From: DAOOVD01 sp035369845
Lineage (GTDB): Bacteria; Bacillota; Desulfotomaculia; Desulfotomaculales; Pelotomaculaceae
Direction: 5' to 3'
Assembly: GCA_035369845.1 (NCBI GenBank)
Contig: DAOOVD010000061.1
Location: forward strand, 1 to 12,712
DNA length: 12,712 nucleotides
In this document: positions 1 through 7,780 of the stretch, piece after piece
Position numbering within the stretch: position 1 is the stretch's first letter
How the letters are laid out: each line of letters opens with the position of its first letter
Notes under the pieces: model-generated
Told to the model about the DNA's origin: nothing
Database searches by the model: none
What the model saw: only the letters and a program-made list of their open reading frames with translations
Translations under genes and position numbers: made by a program

Positions 1-371
<371 letters not shown>

Positions 372-386
372 GGAGGTATACAGGAT

Positions 387-1013
387 TTGGCGAGATACAA
401 AGAGTCAGTTTGCCGGCTTTGCCGCCGGGAGGGCCTGAAGCTTTACCTCAAAGGGGACAGGTGCTATACTCCGAAGTGTTCCGTCGACCGCAGGGCGTAT
501 GCCCCGGGCATGCACGGCCAGGGCCGTAAAAAGGTGTCCGAGTACGGCCTGCAGCTCAGGGAAAAGCAGAAGGCCCGCCGCATTTACGGAATTCTGGAAA
601 ACCAGTTCAGGCGTTATTTTGAAAAAGCCGAAAGGCAAAAAGGGATTACCGGGGAGAACCTGCTCCGGCTGCTGGAAAGGCGCCTGGACAACGTCGTTTA
701 CCGCCTCGGCCTGGGCGCGTCGCGGAGCGAGGCCAGGCAGCTCGTCAACCACGGGCACTTTGCCGTAAACGGGAGAAGGGTGAACATTCCCTCCTTTCTG
801 GTCAGGGTCGGCGATGTAATCACCGTGCGGGACAAGAGCAAGGAATCGCCCAGAATCAAAGAGCTCTTGGAAAGGGCGGCGGATCGCACCCCTCCCGCCT
901 GGCTCGAATTTGAGGCCGATCAGGCCAGAGCCCGGGTAACGGCACTTCCGGCACGGGATCAGATTGACGCTCCCGTACAGGAGCACCTTATTGTCGAGCT
1001 CTACTCCAGATAG
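387..1013 (+). CDS. rpsD: 30S ribosomal protein S4, zinc-binding form
   Basis: A primary 16S rRNA-binding protein that nucleates 30S assembly and in many bacteria also acts as a translational repressor. The 208-residue product has the usual length. Residues 9, 12, 26 and 31 are cysteines in a C-x2-C...C-x4-C arrangement, the zinc-binding (C+) form of S4. An S4 RNA-binding domain follows at about residues 96-160 (R-R-L-D-N-V-V-Y-R-L-G and S-R-S-E-A-R-Q-L-V-N-H-G-H). The start is TTG at 387, chosen because AGGAGG at 371-376 is well spaced and the product begins M-A-R-Y as in the family. It lies between rpsK and rpoA. Confidence 0.97.
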   Translation: MARYKESVCRLCRREGLKLYLKGDRCYTPKCSVDRRAYAPGMHGQGRKKVSEYGLQLREKQKARRIYGILENQFRRYFEKAERQKGITGENLLRLLERRLDNVVYRLGLGASRSEARQLVNHGHFAVNGRRVNIPSFLVRVGDVITVRDKSKESPRIKELLERAADRTPPAWLEFEADQARARVTALPARDQIDAPVQEHLIVELYSR

Positions 1014-1045
1014 GATTTAAACAAGTCCTGAGGAGGGAACTTAAA

Positions 1046-1993
1046 ATGCTTGAAATTGAAAAACCAAAAATTGATATTGTCGAGATCAGTGAGGACAATA
1101 CCTACGGGAAGTTTACGGTAGAGCCCCTGGAAAGGGGTTACGGCATCACCCTGGGCAATTCGCTGCGCCGCATACTCCTGTCGTCGCTTCCCGGCGCGGC
1201 GGTAACGTCCGTAAAAATCGAGGGCGTGCTGCACGAATTCTCCACCATACCCGGAGTGGTGGAGGACGTTACCGACATCATCCTGAACCTGAAGAACCTC
1301 TGTTTGAAACTTCACGGCGAAGACGAGAAGACTTTGAGGATCGAAGCCACGTCCCCCGGCCAGGTCAAGGCCAGGGATATCATTCACGACGCCGACGTGG
1401 AGATCCTGAATCCCGATCTAACCATCGCCACCCTCGCCGAGGACGGCAGGCTCTTTATGGAAATTGCGGTGGCAAAAGGCCGCGGCTATGTTTCCGCGGA
1501 GAGGAACAAAAAGGGCGACCACATTATCGGCGTGATACCCGTCGACTCGGTATTCACGCCGGTCCGCAAGGTCAACTATACCGTGGAGAACACGCGGGTG
1601 GGGCAGATCACCGACTACGACAAACTGACTGTGGAAATCTGGACCGTCGGAAGCATAAGGCCCGACGAGGCGATCAGCCTATCCGCCAAAATTTTGAGCG
1701 AACACCTGCGCCTTTTCATCGGCCTGACCGAGAACGTAAGCGACGTCGAGATTATGGTGGAAAAGGAAGAGGAGCAAAAAGACAAGATCCTGGAGATGAC
1801 CATCGAGGAACTCGACCTGTCGGTCCGCTCGTACAACTGCCTCAAGCGCGCCGGGATCAACACGGTGGAGGAACTGATCCAGCGCAACGAGGAAGACATG
1901 ATGAAGGTGAGAAACCTGGGGAAAAAGTCCCTGGAGGAAGTAATAAACAAGCTGGATGAACTAGGACTCTCGCTCAGGAAGGACGACGATTAA
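1046..1993 (+). CDS. rpoA: DNA-directed RNA polymerase alpha subunit
   Basis: The alpha subunit dimerises to start RNA polymerase assembly and contacts activators and UP elements. The 315-residue protein is full length. The N-terminal dimerisation domain (about 1-230) carries E-R-G-Y-G-I-T-L-G-N-S-L-R-R-I-L-L-S-S near residue 30. A charged linker (E-K-E-E-E-Q-K-D-K) leads to the C-terminal domain (about 250-310) with its helix-hairpin-helix (S-V-R-S-Y-N-C-L-K-R-A-G-I and V-R-N-L-G-K-K-S-L-E-E-V). The ATG start has GAGGAGGG about 9 bases upstream. It lies 32 bases after rpsD and 15 before rplQ, in one operon. Confidence 0.98.
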   Translation: MLEIEKPKIDIVEISEDNTYGKFTVEPLERGYGITLGNSLRRILLSSLPGAAVTSVKIEGVLHEFSTIPGVVEDVTDIILNLKNLCLKLHGEDEKTLRIEATSPGQVKARDIIHDADVEILNPDLTIATLAEDGRLFMEIAVAKGRGYVSAERNKKGDHIIGVIPVDSVFTPVRKVNYTVENTRVGQITDYDKLTVEIWTVGSIRPDEAISLSAKILSEHLRLFIGLTENVSDVEIMVEKEEEQKDKILEMTIEELDLSVRSYNCLKRAGINTVEELIQRNEEDMMKVRNLGKKSLEEVINKLDELGLSLRKDDD

Positions 1994-2008
1994 GAGGGGG
2001 ACTTTTAA

Positions 2009-2350
2009 ATGGGATACCAGAAATTAGGTGTGAATACCGGCCACCGGAAGGCCATGCTTCGCAACCTGGTCACGTCCCTGTTCCGGGACGAGCGCATAAA
2101 TACCACTGAAGCAAGGGCGAAGGAAGTAAAGAGCATCGCCGAGAAGCTGGTCACCACCGCCAAGCGGGGGGACCTTGCCTCGAGGCGGCGGGCGCTGGCC
2201 TATATTTACGAGGAAGATGTGGTCAGAAAGCTTTTTGACAAAATAGCGCCGAAATACACCGAACGTTCCGGCGGCTACACACGCATCATCAAAGCGGGTC
2301 ACCGCCGCGGCGACGGTGCGGAAATGGTGATTCTGGAGCTTGTGCAGTGA
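2009..2350 (+). CDS. rplQ: 50S ribosomal protein L17
   Basis: L17 is a 23S rRNA-binding protein near the polypeptide exit tunnel. The 113-residue product has the short bacterial length and opens with the family signature: G-V-N-T-G-H-R-K-A-M-L-R-N-L-V-T-S-L. The central T-T-E-A-R-A-K-E-V-K and the C-terminal R-R-G-D-G-A-E-M-V-I-L-E-L are also typical. The ATG start has an AGGGGG ribosome binding site. It follows rpoA by 15 bases and precedes the ECF transporter genes, the standard Firmicute arrangement. Confidence 0.97.
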   Translation: MGYQKLGVNTGHRKAMLRNLVTSLFRDERINTTEARAKEVKSIAEKLVTTAKRGDLASRRRALAYIYEEDVVRKLFDKIAPKYTERSGGYTRIIKAGHRRGDGAEMVILELVQ

Positions 2351-2391
2351 GACGCGGGAATTAAGATGCGCGGCTTGGGACGTGGGAGACC

Positions 2392-3285
2392 TTGGAAAAC
2401 AGGCGTCAGGACAATTCAAACGGGGCTTTCATAGAAATCAGCGACCTTTCTTATATTTACAACAGGGGAAGGCCCGGCGAGTACCGGGCCCTGTCGGGAG
2501 TTAACCTGACCGTAAAGAAAGGCGAGTTCGTAGCCCTGATCGGGCCGAACGGGTCGGGGAAATCGACCCTGGCGAAGCACCTCAACGCCATTCTCCTTCC
2601 CGCAGAGGGGAAAGTTTTTATCGACGGGCTCGACACCAGTGATCCGCGCAATACTTTTGCAGTGAGACAGCGGGTCGGGATGGTTTTTCAAAACCCCGAC
2701 AACCAGATTGTAAGCTCGCTGGTTGAGGAAGACGTCGCCTTCGGCCCGGAAAACCTGGGGCTTCCCCCGGAGGAAGTCGGGAGCCGGGTGAAAGCGGCGC
2801 TTGACCTTACCGGGCTTTCCCCGTACCGGATGCATTCTCCCCACCTTCTCTCTGGAGGGCAAAAACAAAAACTGGCAATTGCCGGGGTTCTGTCTATGGG
2901 CACCGCCTGTCTGGTTTTGGACGAACCAACTTCCATGCTCGATCCCGCCGGGAGGCGTGAACTTATGACAACGCTTGCCCGGCTTAACCGTCACCGGGGG
3001 GTGACGGTAATACTGGTCACCCACTTTATGGAGGAGGCCGTCCTGGCCGGCAGGATTCTGGCCATGTCAAACGGCAGGGTAGTCCTGGACGGGCGGCCGG
3101 CCGAAGTTTTCGCGAATCCCGGTTTGCTGGCTGAGCTCAGCCTGGAACTGCCCGGCGTGGCGGAGATCGCCCGCGGCCTGAGAAGGCGCGGCCTCCCGGT
3201 GCCCGCGGATGTCCTCACCGTCGAGGACATGCTCGCGCACATTGCCCGCGTCACGGGGGACGGTTCATCGGCGAACCGGCTTTGA
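2392..3285 (+). CDS. ecfA1: Energy-coupling factor transporter ATPase EcfA1
   Basis: One of two ATPases that power the shared ECF module, which with EcfT drives various S components for uptake of vitamins and micronutrients. It is a peripheral membrane protein facing the cytoplasm. The 297-residue chain contains Walker A G-P-N-G-S-G-K-S-T (51-59), the Q-loop V-F-Q-N-P-D-N-Q (from about 98), the ABC signature L-S-G-G-Q (153-157), Walker B C-L-V-L-D-E-P (173-179) and the switch His 211. The start is TTG 2392, since an in-frame stop lies at 2362-2364 and no better start is seen. Its ribosome binding site (GGGAG) is close, so the start is the least certain point. Confidence 0.94.
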   Translation: MENRRQDNSNGAFIEISDLSYIYNRGRPGEYRALSGVNLTVKKGEFVALIGPNGSGKSTLAKHLNAILLPAEGKVFIDGLDTSDPRNTFAVRQRVGMVFQNPDNQIVSSLVEEDVAFGPENLGLPPEEVGSRVKAALDLTGLSPYRMHSPHLLSGGQKQKLAIAGVLSMGTACLVLDEPTSMLDPAGRRELMTTLARLNRHRGVTVILVTHFMEEAVLAGRILAMSNGRVVLDGRPAEVFANPGLLAELSLELPGVAEIARGLRRRGLPVPADVLTVEDMLAHIARVTGDGSSANRL

Positions 3286-3315
3286 TTTGGTTGGAGAAAA
3301 GGAAGTGGAAACTCC

Positions 3316-4191
3316 GTGCCGCCGGCTATAAAGGTCGACAATCTCACCCACGTTTATTCGCCCGGCACGCCTTTTCAGGTTGTGGCGCTGGAAAACATCT
3401 CCCTGGAGATTGAAAAGGGGGAGTTTTATGCTCTGGTCGGCGCCTCCGGATCGGGCAAATCCACCCTCGTTCAGCATTTCAACGGCCTTTTGACGCCGAC
3501 CGGCGGGAAGGTGTGGGTGGGCGGCGTTGATCTTTCGGACAGAGTAAGCCGCCGCGGTTTGTGGCGCACCGTCGGCCTGGTTTTTCAGTACCCCGAGCAG
3601 CAGCTTTTTGAAGAAACCGTGTTTGACGACGTGGCTTTCGGCCCGAGAAACCTGGGGCTGGGGAAGGACGAAGTGAGGCAGAGGGTTGAGGACGCCCTCC
3701 GGCTGGTGGGGCTGGACCCCCGGCAGGTGGGCGGGAGATCCCCCTTCAGTCTAAGCAGCGGCATGCGGAGAAGAGTTGCCATAGCCGGGGTTTTGGCTTT
3801 GAAACCGGAAATCCTCGTTCTGGACGAACCGGCCGCCGGCCTCGACCCCGCGGGCAGGCGGCTGTTGATGGACCGGATCGAAGACTTCCAGCGCACCCAC
3901 GGTTTGACGGTGGTGCTGGTGACGCACGACATGGGCGAAGTAGCCCGCCGGGCGGGACGGATGGCCGTGCTCAACAAGGGCGCGCTGGTCATGGAGGGCC
4001 GCCCCGGGGAAATTTTCAGCAGGGTCGAAGAACTCCGCGCAGTGGGGCTGGACATACCGGAGCCGGCCGAGCTCATGCACAGGCTGAGGGCGGACGGCAG
4101 GCAGGTGCGCACCGACATACTGACCGCCGGCGAGGCGGAGGAAGAAATAGCGAAATTGTTTGTGATCGGGCGCAAGGCGCAGGACGCGTGA
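3316..4191 (+). CDS. ecfA2: Energy-coupling factor transporter ATPase EcfA2
   Basis: Second ATPase of the ECF module, expected to heterodimerise with EcfA1 on EcfT. The 291-residue chain has Walker A G-A-S-G-S-G-K-S-T (42-50), the Q-loop V-F-Q-Y-P-E-Q-Q (89-96), Walker B I-L-V-L-D-E-P (166-172) and His 204. The ABC signature at 146-150 reads L-S-S-G-M instead of L-S-G-G-Q, followed by R-R-R-V-A-I-A-G in register, so the change is substitution, not frameshift. Start GTG 3316, with a weak GGAAG site upstream. It is 30 bases after ecfA1 and 40 before ecfT, all co-directional. Confidence 0.94.
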   Translation: MPPAIKVDNLTHVYSPGTPFQVVALENISLEIEKGEFYALVGASGSGKSTLVQHFNGLLTPTGGKVWVGGVDLSDRVSRRGLWRTVGLVFQYPEQQLFEETVFDDVAFGPRNLGLGKDEVRQRVEDALRLVGLDPRQVGGRSPFSLSSGMRRRVAIAGVLALKPEILVLDEPAAGLDPAGRRLLMDRIEDFQRTHGLTVVLVTHDMGEVARRAGRMAVLNKGALVMEGRPGEIFSRVEELRAVGLDIPEPAELMHRLRADGRQVRTDILTAGEAEEEIAKLFVIGRKAQDA

Positions 4192-4231
4192 TCCGTCACC
4201 CGCGCCCCGATCTTGAAAGAAGGTGTTTTCC

Positions 4232-5026
4232 ATGGTTGGCGGCATTACTTTCGGCCAGTATGTACCGGGGAATTCGCCTGTTCACCGCCTCGATCCCCGT
4301 TCCAAAATTATTTGCGTGGTGGCCGCCGCAACGGCCGTGCTGCTGTCGGCGGGCTGGCAGGCCTTTGCGTTGTCCATCGGTTTCACTCTGTTTGCCGTGT
4401 GTCTGACGGGCGTCAGCCCGGGAGTTCTTTTCGCCGGCCTGCGCTCGTTTAGGGTGTTGCTCGCCGTTACCGTTGTCATTCAGGTTTTTTTGACCCCGGG
4501 AGAAGCCGTCGCCGCGCTCGGCCCGCTTAGAATATCGCTTGAGGGCCTGGAAGCCGGGCTGTACATTTTCTTGCGGCTGACCTTTTTGATTGTTCTTGCC
4601 TCCCTGCTTACGCTGACGACTTCCCCCATGAACCTCACCGCCGGTCTGGAGAACATGCTTTCGCCGCTCGGGCGGATCGGGGCGCCGGTCCACGAACTGG
4701 CTTTGATGATGACCATTGCGATGCGTTTCGTTCCCACTCTTTTACAGGAGGCCCAGATCGTGATCAAAGCCCAGCAGTCCCGGGGCGCGGCTTTTACCGC
4801 AGGGAGCCCCGCGGGGTGGGCCAAAAGCATGCTCCCGCTGTTTGTCCCCTTGTTTTCCGGGGCGCTGCGGCGGGCAGAAGAACTGGCCGTCGCCATGGAA
4901 GCGCGCTGCTACCGGGGCGGCGCCAACAGAACCAGAATGAAGGCGTTGAGGTTCTGCATGATCGACTATGCCGCCGTCGCGGCGACTTCGGCCGTTTTGG
5001 CTGCGGTAATTCTGCTTGAAAGATGA
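4232..5026 (+). CDS. ecfT: Energy-coupling factor transporter membrane protein EcfT
   Basis: The transmembrane scaffold that couples EcfA1/EcfA2 ATP hydrolysis to substrate-binding S components. The 264-residue protein begins G-I-T-F-G-Q-Y-V-P-G-N-S-P-V-H-R-L-D-P-R-S-K-I, typical of EcfT, and has hydrophobic segments near residues 27-60, 70-90, 105-130 and a last one at the C-terminus. The two cytoplasmic coupling-helix signatures appear as Q-Q-S-R-G-A-A-F and M-E-A-R-C-Y-R-G-G. ATG 4232 is chosen because AGAAGG lies about 8 bases upstream; a GTG three codons earlier overlaps that site. No dedicated S component is encoded nearby, as expected for a group II ECF system. Confidence 0.94.
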   Translation: MVGGITFGQYVPGNSPVHRLDPRSKIICVVAAATAVLLSAGWQAFALSIGFTLFAVCLTGVSPGVLFAGLRSFRVLLAVTVVIQVFLTPGEAVAALGPLRISLEGLEAGLYIFLRLTFLIVLASLLTLTTSPMNLTAGLENMLSPLGRIGAPVHELALMMTIAMRFVPTLLQEAQIVIKAQQSRGAAFTAGSPAGWAKSMLPLFVPLFSGALRRAEELAVAMEARCYRGGANRTRMKALRFCMIDYAAVAATSAVLAAVILLER

Positions 5027-5052
5027 CCGCTTGACATTTGAGGGTTGAAGAA

Positions 5053-5808
5053 ATGGCAGCGATGCGAAACATCAAGGTTACCGTGGCCTACGACGGCACC
5101 CGCTACCACGGGTTTCAGGAACAGCGCGGAACGGCGTTTCAGACAATCCAGGGGGTGCTGGAGGACAGGCTTTCAAAGCTTGCGGAAAGAGAAATAAGAG
5201 TGATCGGAGCAGGCCGGACGGATGCCGGGGTGCACGCCCGCGGCCAGGTGATAAATTTCGACGCCGGCGACTGGCCCATACCCGCCGGCCGGGTAGCCCA
5301 CGCCCTCAACAGCCTTTTGCCCGGGGACATTGCGGCGCTGGAGTCGGTGGAAGTGCCGGCGTCGTTTCACGCCCGCTTCTCCGCCGCGGCCAAGGAGTAC
5401 CGTTACACTATCTACAACGGCAGGATGCCCTCGCCGTTCCTGCGGCTTTACAGCCTCCACGTGCCTCAGCCGCTCGATATTGAAGCCATGCGGGAGGGAG
5501 CCGCCTTTCTGACGGGCAGGCACGATTTTGCCGCTTTCCGGGCGCTGGGAACGCCCGTAAAAACCACCGTGCGGACGCTGCTGGAGGCCCGGGTGACGGG
5601 GAACGGCGACCTCGTTTATCTGGACTTGAGGGCCGACGGCTTTCTTTACCACATGGCCCGCATGATCGCGGGGACGCTTGTCCGGGTGGGCCTCGGCAGG
5701 ATAAAAGCCGGGGAAGTCGCCGGGATACTGGCCGGCCGGAACAGCCTGAAAGCCGGCCCCGCCCTGCCGGCCCGCGGCTTGTGCCTGGAAAAAGTCATAT
5801 ATCCCTGA
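5053..5808 (+). CDS. truA: tRNA pseudouridine(38-40) synthase
   Basis: Isomerises uridine to pseudouridine at positions 38-40 of the tRNA anticodon arm. The 251-residue protein has the family N-terminus (V-A-Y-D-G-T-R-Y-H-G-F-Q), the catalytic motif G-R-T-D-A-G-V-H-A with nucleophile Asp 57, and the C-terminal F-L-Y-H-M-A-R-M-I-A-G-T-L segment. ATG 5053 is preferred because GAGGG lies 8 bases upstream; an in-frame TTG at 5038 is an alternative without a good site. It follows ecfT by 26 bases in the same transcript, the usual Firmicute neighbour. Confidence 0.95.
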   Translation: MAAMRNIKVTVAYDGTRYHGFQEQRGTAFQTIQGVLEDRLSKLAEREIRVIGAGRTDAGVHARGQVINFDAGDWPIPAGRVAHALNSLLPGDIAALESVEVPASFHARFSAAAKEYRYTIYNGRMPSPFLRLYSLHVPQPLDIEAMREGAAFLTGRHDFAAFRALGTPVKTTVRTLLEARVTGNGDLVYLDLRADGFLYHMARMIAGTLVRVGLGRIKAGEVAGILAGRNSLKAGPALPARGLCLEKVIYP

Positions 5809-5850
5809 CCGTCCGCGCGCATAAAAATTTTTCCCCGGCCGTACTGTTTC

Positions 5851-5879
5851 TTGACACTGGAAATGCTTTGTATTAGAAT
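5851..5879 (+). promoter_or_regulatory. Sigma-A promoter for rplM-rpsI
   Basis: A perfect -35 TTGACA at 5851-5856 is separated by 17 bases from the -10 TAGAAT at 5874-5879. This predicts a start near 5886 and a leader of about 80 bases before rplM. It would make rplM-rpsI transcription at least partly independent of the upstream operon. Seen directly as sequence; function is inferred. Confidence 0.85.
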
Positions 5880-5885
5880 AAAATA

Positions 5886-5960
5886 TGTGGTTTTTGGCGG
5901 TTACCAGCCCCGGACCGCCGGACGAAAGCATGCAGACAGCATCTTTTGCTTTTAAGGAGG
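5886..5960 (+). promoter_or_regulatory. Structured 5' leader of rplM (possible L13-type leader)
   Basis: Two hairpins can be drawn between the predicted start and the rplM ribosome binding site. GGCGGT (5896-5901) pairs with ACCGCC (5914-5919), and AAAGCA (5925-5930) pairs with TGCTTT (5947-5952). The second ends one base before the AAGGAGG site (5954-5960), so its folding could limit access to that site. Firmicutes are known to carry an L13 leader RNA at this place that is thought to mediate autogenous control; whether this one matches that family was not tested. Confidence 0.5.
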
Positions 5961-5968
5961 TATTTTTG

Positions 5969-6403
5969 TTGAAGACCTTCATGGCTAAGCCGGAAGACAT
6001 AAAAGATCGCAAATGGTACGTCCTGGACGCCGACGGCAAGGTTCTCGGCAGGCTGGCCGCGGAGGCCGCCCGCATTCTGCGGGGAAAGCACAAGCCAGAT
6101 TTCACCCCCCACGTCGACACCGGCGATCACGTGATTGTAATCAACGCCGAAAAAGTGGTTTTGACCGGGAAGAAACTCCGGGACAAGAAATATATAAGAC
6201 ATTCGGGCTACCCCGGCGGCCTGAAAGTTATGAGTTACGAAACACTCATGAAGACCAGGCCGGAACTGGCGGTGGAAAAGGCTATCGTGGGCATGCTGCC
6301 CCATAACAGGCTGGGTTCCGGCATGGCCAGGAAACTGAAGGTTTATAGAGGTCCGGAACATCCTCACCAGGCTCAAAAACCTGTGGCCTGGCAGCTTCGG
6401 TAG
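5969..6403 (+). CDS. rplM: 50S ribosomal protein L13
   Basis: An early-assembling 23S rRNA-binding protein. The 144-residue product reads M-K-T-F-M-A-K-P-E-D-I-K-D-R-K-W-Y-V-L-D-A, matching the family N-terminus, with the conserved T-P-H-V-D-T-G-D-H-V-I-V-I-N-A and M-L-P-H-N-R-L-G later. The start is TTG 5969, 8 bases after AAGGAGG at 5954-5960. The frame is open upstream to 5885, but a start there would lie at the predicted transcription start and add unrelated residues. rpsI follows after 18 bases. Confidence 0.96.
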   Translation: MKTFMAKPEDIKDRKWYVLDADGKVLGRLAAEAARILRGKHKPDFTPHVDTGDHVIVINAEKVVLTGKKLRDKKYIRHSGYPGGLKVMSYETLMKTRPELAVEKAIVGMLPHNRLGSGMARKLKVYRGPEHPHQAQKPVAWQLR

Positions 6404-6421
6404 GGAAGGAGGAAGAGTGCT

Positions 6422-6814
6422 TTGGCACAGGTGATGTTTTACGGCACCGGTCGCAGGAAGAACGCGGTAGCAAGAGTTTTCCTGCTGCCCGGCGACGGAA
6501 AAATAACGGTCAACGGCAGGCCGCTCGGCGAATATTTCGGCCGCAAGACGCTGGAAACGATAGTCCGCCAGCCGGTCAGCCTTACCGGTACGGAATCGCG
6601 TTTCGACATCCGGGCGAAGGTGCTTGGAGGCGGCGTGAGCGGCCAGGCCGGCGCCGTCAAAATGGGCATTGCGAGAGCTTTGATCCAGGCCGACCCGAAC
6701 CTGAGGCCCGTTTTAAAGCAGGCGGGATTTCTGACCAGGGACCCGCGCATGAAAGAGCGCAGGAAATACGGGCTTAAAAAGGCACGTCGCGCACCGCAAT
6801 ACTCAAAACGATGA
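6422..6814 (+). CDS. rpsI: 30S ribosomal protein S9
   Basis: A 16S rRNA-binding protein whose C-terminal tail reaches the P-site tRNA. The 130-residue product has the family start (M-A-Q-V-M-F-Y-G-T-G-R-R-K-N-A-V-A-R-V), the core G-G-G-V-S-G-Q-A-G-A-V and the basic C-terminus K-K-A-R-R-A-P-Q-Y-S-K-R. The start is TTG 6422 with AAGGAGG at 6406-6412; an ATG at 6434 is poorer. It is the last gene of the ribosomal cluster, and its stop abuts a terminator. Confidence 0.97.
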   Translation: MAQVMFYGTGRRKNAVARVFLLPGDGKITVNGRPLGEYFGRKTLETIVRQPVSLTGTESRFDIRAKVLGGGVSGQAGAVKMGIARALIQADPNLRPVLKQAGFLTRDPRMKERRKYGLKKARRAPQYSKR

Positions 6815-6840
6815 AGGAAGGAACCCCTTCCTTTTATTTT
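6814..6840 (+). terminator. Rho-independent terminator after rpsI
   Basis: AAGGAAGG (6814-6821) pairs perfectly with CCTTCCTT (6826-6833) around an AACC loop, followed by a T-rich tail. It starts at the last base of the rpsI stop codon and closes the ribosomal-protein transcript before the accessory genes. Confidence 0.85.
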
Positions 6841-6852
6841 TACCTGTGAATA

Positions 6853-6861
6853 TGGTATAAT
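6853..6861 (+). promoter_or_regulatory. Extended -10 promoter for the MNT-HEPN pair
   Basis: TGG directly before TATAAT (6856-6861) makes an extended -10 element in an AT-rich stretch. No convincing -35 is visible at the right distance, which extended -10 promoters tolerate. It lies 33 bases before the mntA start. Confidence 0.6.
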
Positions 6862-6893
6862 TTTAATAAATATATAAATCTTGGTGAGGGGAA

Positions 6894-7313
6894 ATGTTTA
6901 ATCGTTATTTTCCAGCTCTTGCCGAATATTTTTCCAAAAGGCCGGAGATAATAGCGGCCTATATTTTTGGCTCTTACGCGGAAGGCGTTCCAAGGCCGGA
7001 CAGCGATGTAGATCTGGCTGTTCTATTGGAAAAAATACCTGGTAATACTCTAAAATACCGGATTGAACTGATGGAGGACACACGGAAAATCATTGGGCTG
7101 AATACCGAAATAATAATCTTGAATGAAGTGTCCCTGCTGTTGCAGTTTCAAGTGATTCAAAAAGGTATGGTTATCTTTGAAAAAAATGCGGAAAAAAGGG
7201 CCGTCTTTGAAATGCATACAGCAGGTAGATATTACGATTATAAAAGGTATTTTGACTTTCACACATCGCAGCTTGCCGAAAGGATAAAGGAGGGCGGCCT
7301 GGGTGCTGGATAA
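6894..7313 (+). CDS. mntA: MNT-type nucleotidyltransferase antitoxin (MntA-like)
   Basis: A minimal nucleotidyltransferase of the kind that neutralises HepT toxins by adding AMP to a tyrosine near the toxin active site. The 139-residue protein has the fold's signature at residues 26-40: G-S-Y-A-E-G-V-P-R-P-D-S-D-V-D, an exact G-S-x10-D-x-D with Asp 38 and Asp 40 as likely metal ligands. The place of the usual third acidic ligand seems to hold Glu 72 (N-T-E-I-I-I-L), an inferred alignment. ATG 6894 has GAGGGG just upstream. The end overlaps the next gene by 11 bases. Base composition is clearly more AT-rich than that of the ribosomal genes, suggesting transfer. Confidence 0.88.
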   Translation: MFNRYFPALAEYFSKRPEIIAAYIFGSYAEGVPRPDSDVDLAVLLEKIPGNTLKYRIELMEDTRKIIGLNTEIIILNEVSLLLQFQVIQKGMVIFEKNAEKRAVFEMHTAGRYYDYKRYFDFHTSQLAERIKEGGLGAG

Positions 7314-7734
7314 AACGGTAATCATGTCTCGGCTGACCAAGCTCGACGAGTACTTTGCACGCTTAAAAAGATTTCAAAATATTGAATTAAAGGAATATTT
7401 AAGCGATAATGACCTTCAAGCCATTCTGGAAAGAAACCTTCAGTTGGCGATACAGGTATGTATTGATATTGCCAACTACATAATAGCAAGAAGAAAGCTG
7501 GCTTTCCCCGACGAACAAGAAAATATTTTCATTTTGCTTGGGAGCGAGGGAATAATTCCTCAAAAATTGGCTGCCAGAATTAAGGGCATGGTTAATTTTA
7601 GAAATATACTTGTTCATGATTACACAGAAATAAACCCGGAGAAGGTTTATCAGATATTTAAGCGAGGTCTGAAGGACTTTGATGAATTTGCACGGGCTGT
7701 TGTAAAATTTATTGAAGATGATAGAACACCATAA
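7303..7734 (+). CDS. hepT: HEPN-domain ribonuclease toxin (HepT/DUF86 family)
   Basis: Partner of the MNT protein. HEPN toxins of this family are RNases that cut tRNA or mRNA until silenced by the antitoxin. The 143-residue, largely helical protein contains the R-x4-H-x-Y motif at residues 100-107 (R-N-I-L-V-H-D-Y): Arg 100 and His 105 would be catalytic and Tyr 107 the target of AMP addition. GTG 7303 is chosen because AGGAGGG (7288-7294) is 8 bases upstream and gives the short overlap typical of coupled toxin-antitoxin genes. Composition is AT-rich like mntA. Substrate RNA cannot be told from sequence. Confidence 0.88.
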   Translation: MLDKTVIMSRLTKLDEYFARLKRFQNIELKEYLSDNDLQAILERNLQLAIQVCIDIANYIIARRKLAFPDEQENIFILLGSEGIIPQKLAARIKGMVNFRNILVHDYTEINPEKVYQIFKRGLKDFDEFARAVVKFIEDDRTP

Positions 7735-7780
7735 CATCTTTTTGTCCCAGTTCCGAATTTTACACCGCACCGGAGGTACC

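Noticed and set aside
405..986. Long open frame on the - strand inside rpsD
   Set aside because: It is a shadow of the S4 gene: the + strand frame has clear family motifs and a ribosome binding site, and the - frame has neither.
5885..5968. Longer N-terminus for L13 starting near 5885
   Set aside because: That start coincides with the predicted transcription start and adds residues unlike L13; TTG 5969 has an ideal ribosome binding site.
7712..7780. Longer N-terminus for the Amj protein
   Set aside because: The extension overlaps hepT, is hydrophilic and lacks a ribosome binding site, while GTG 7781 follows GGAGG.
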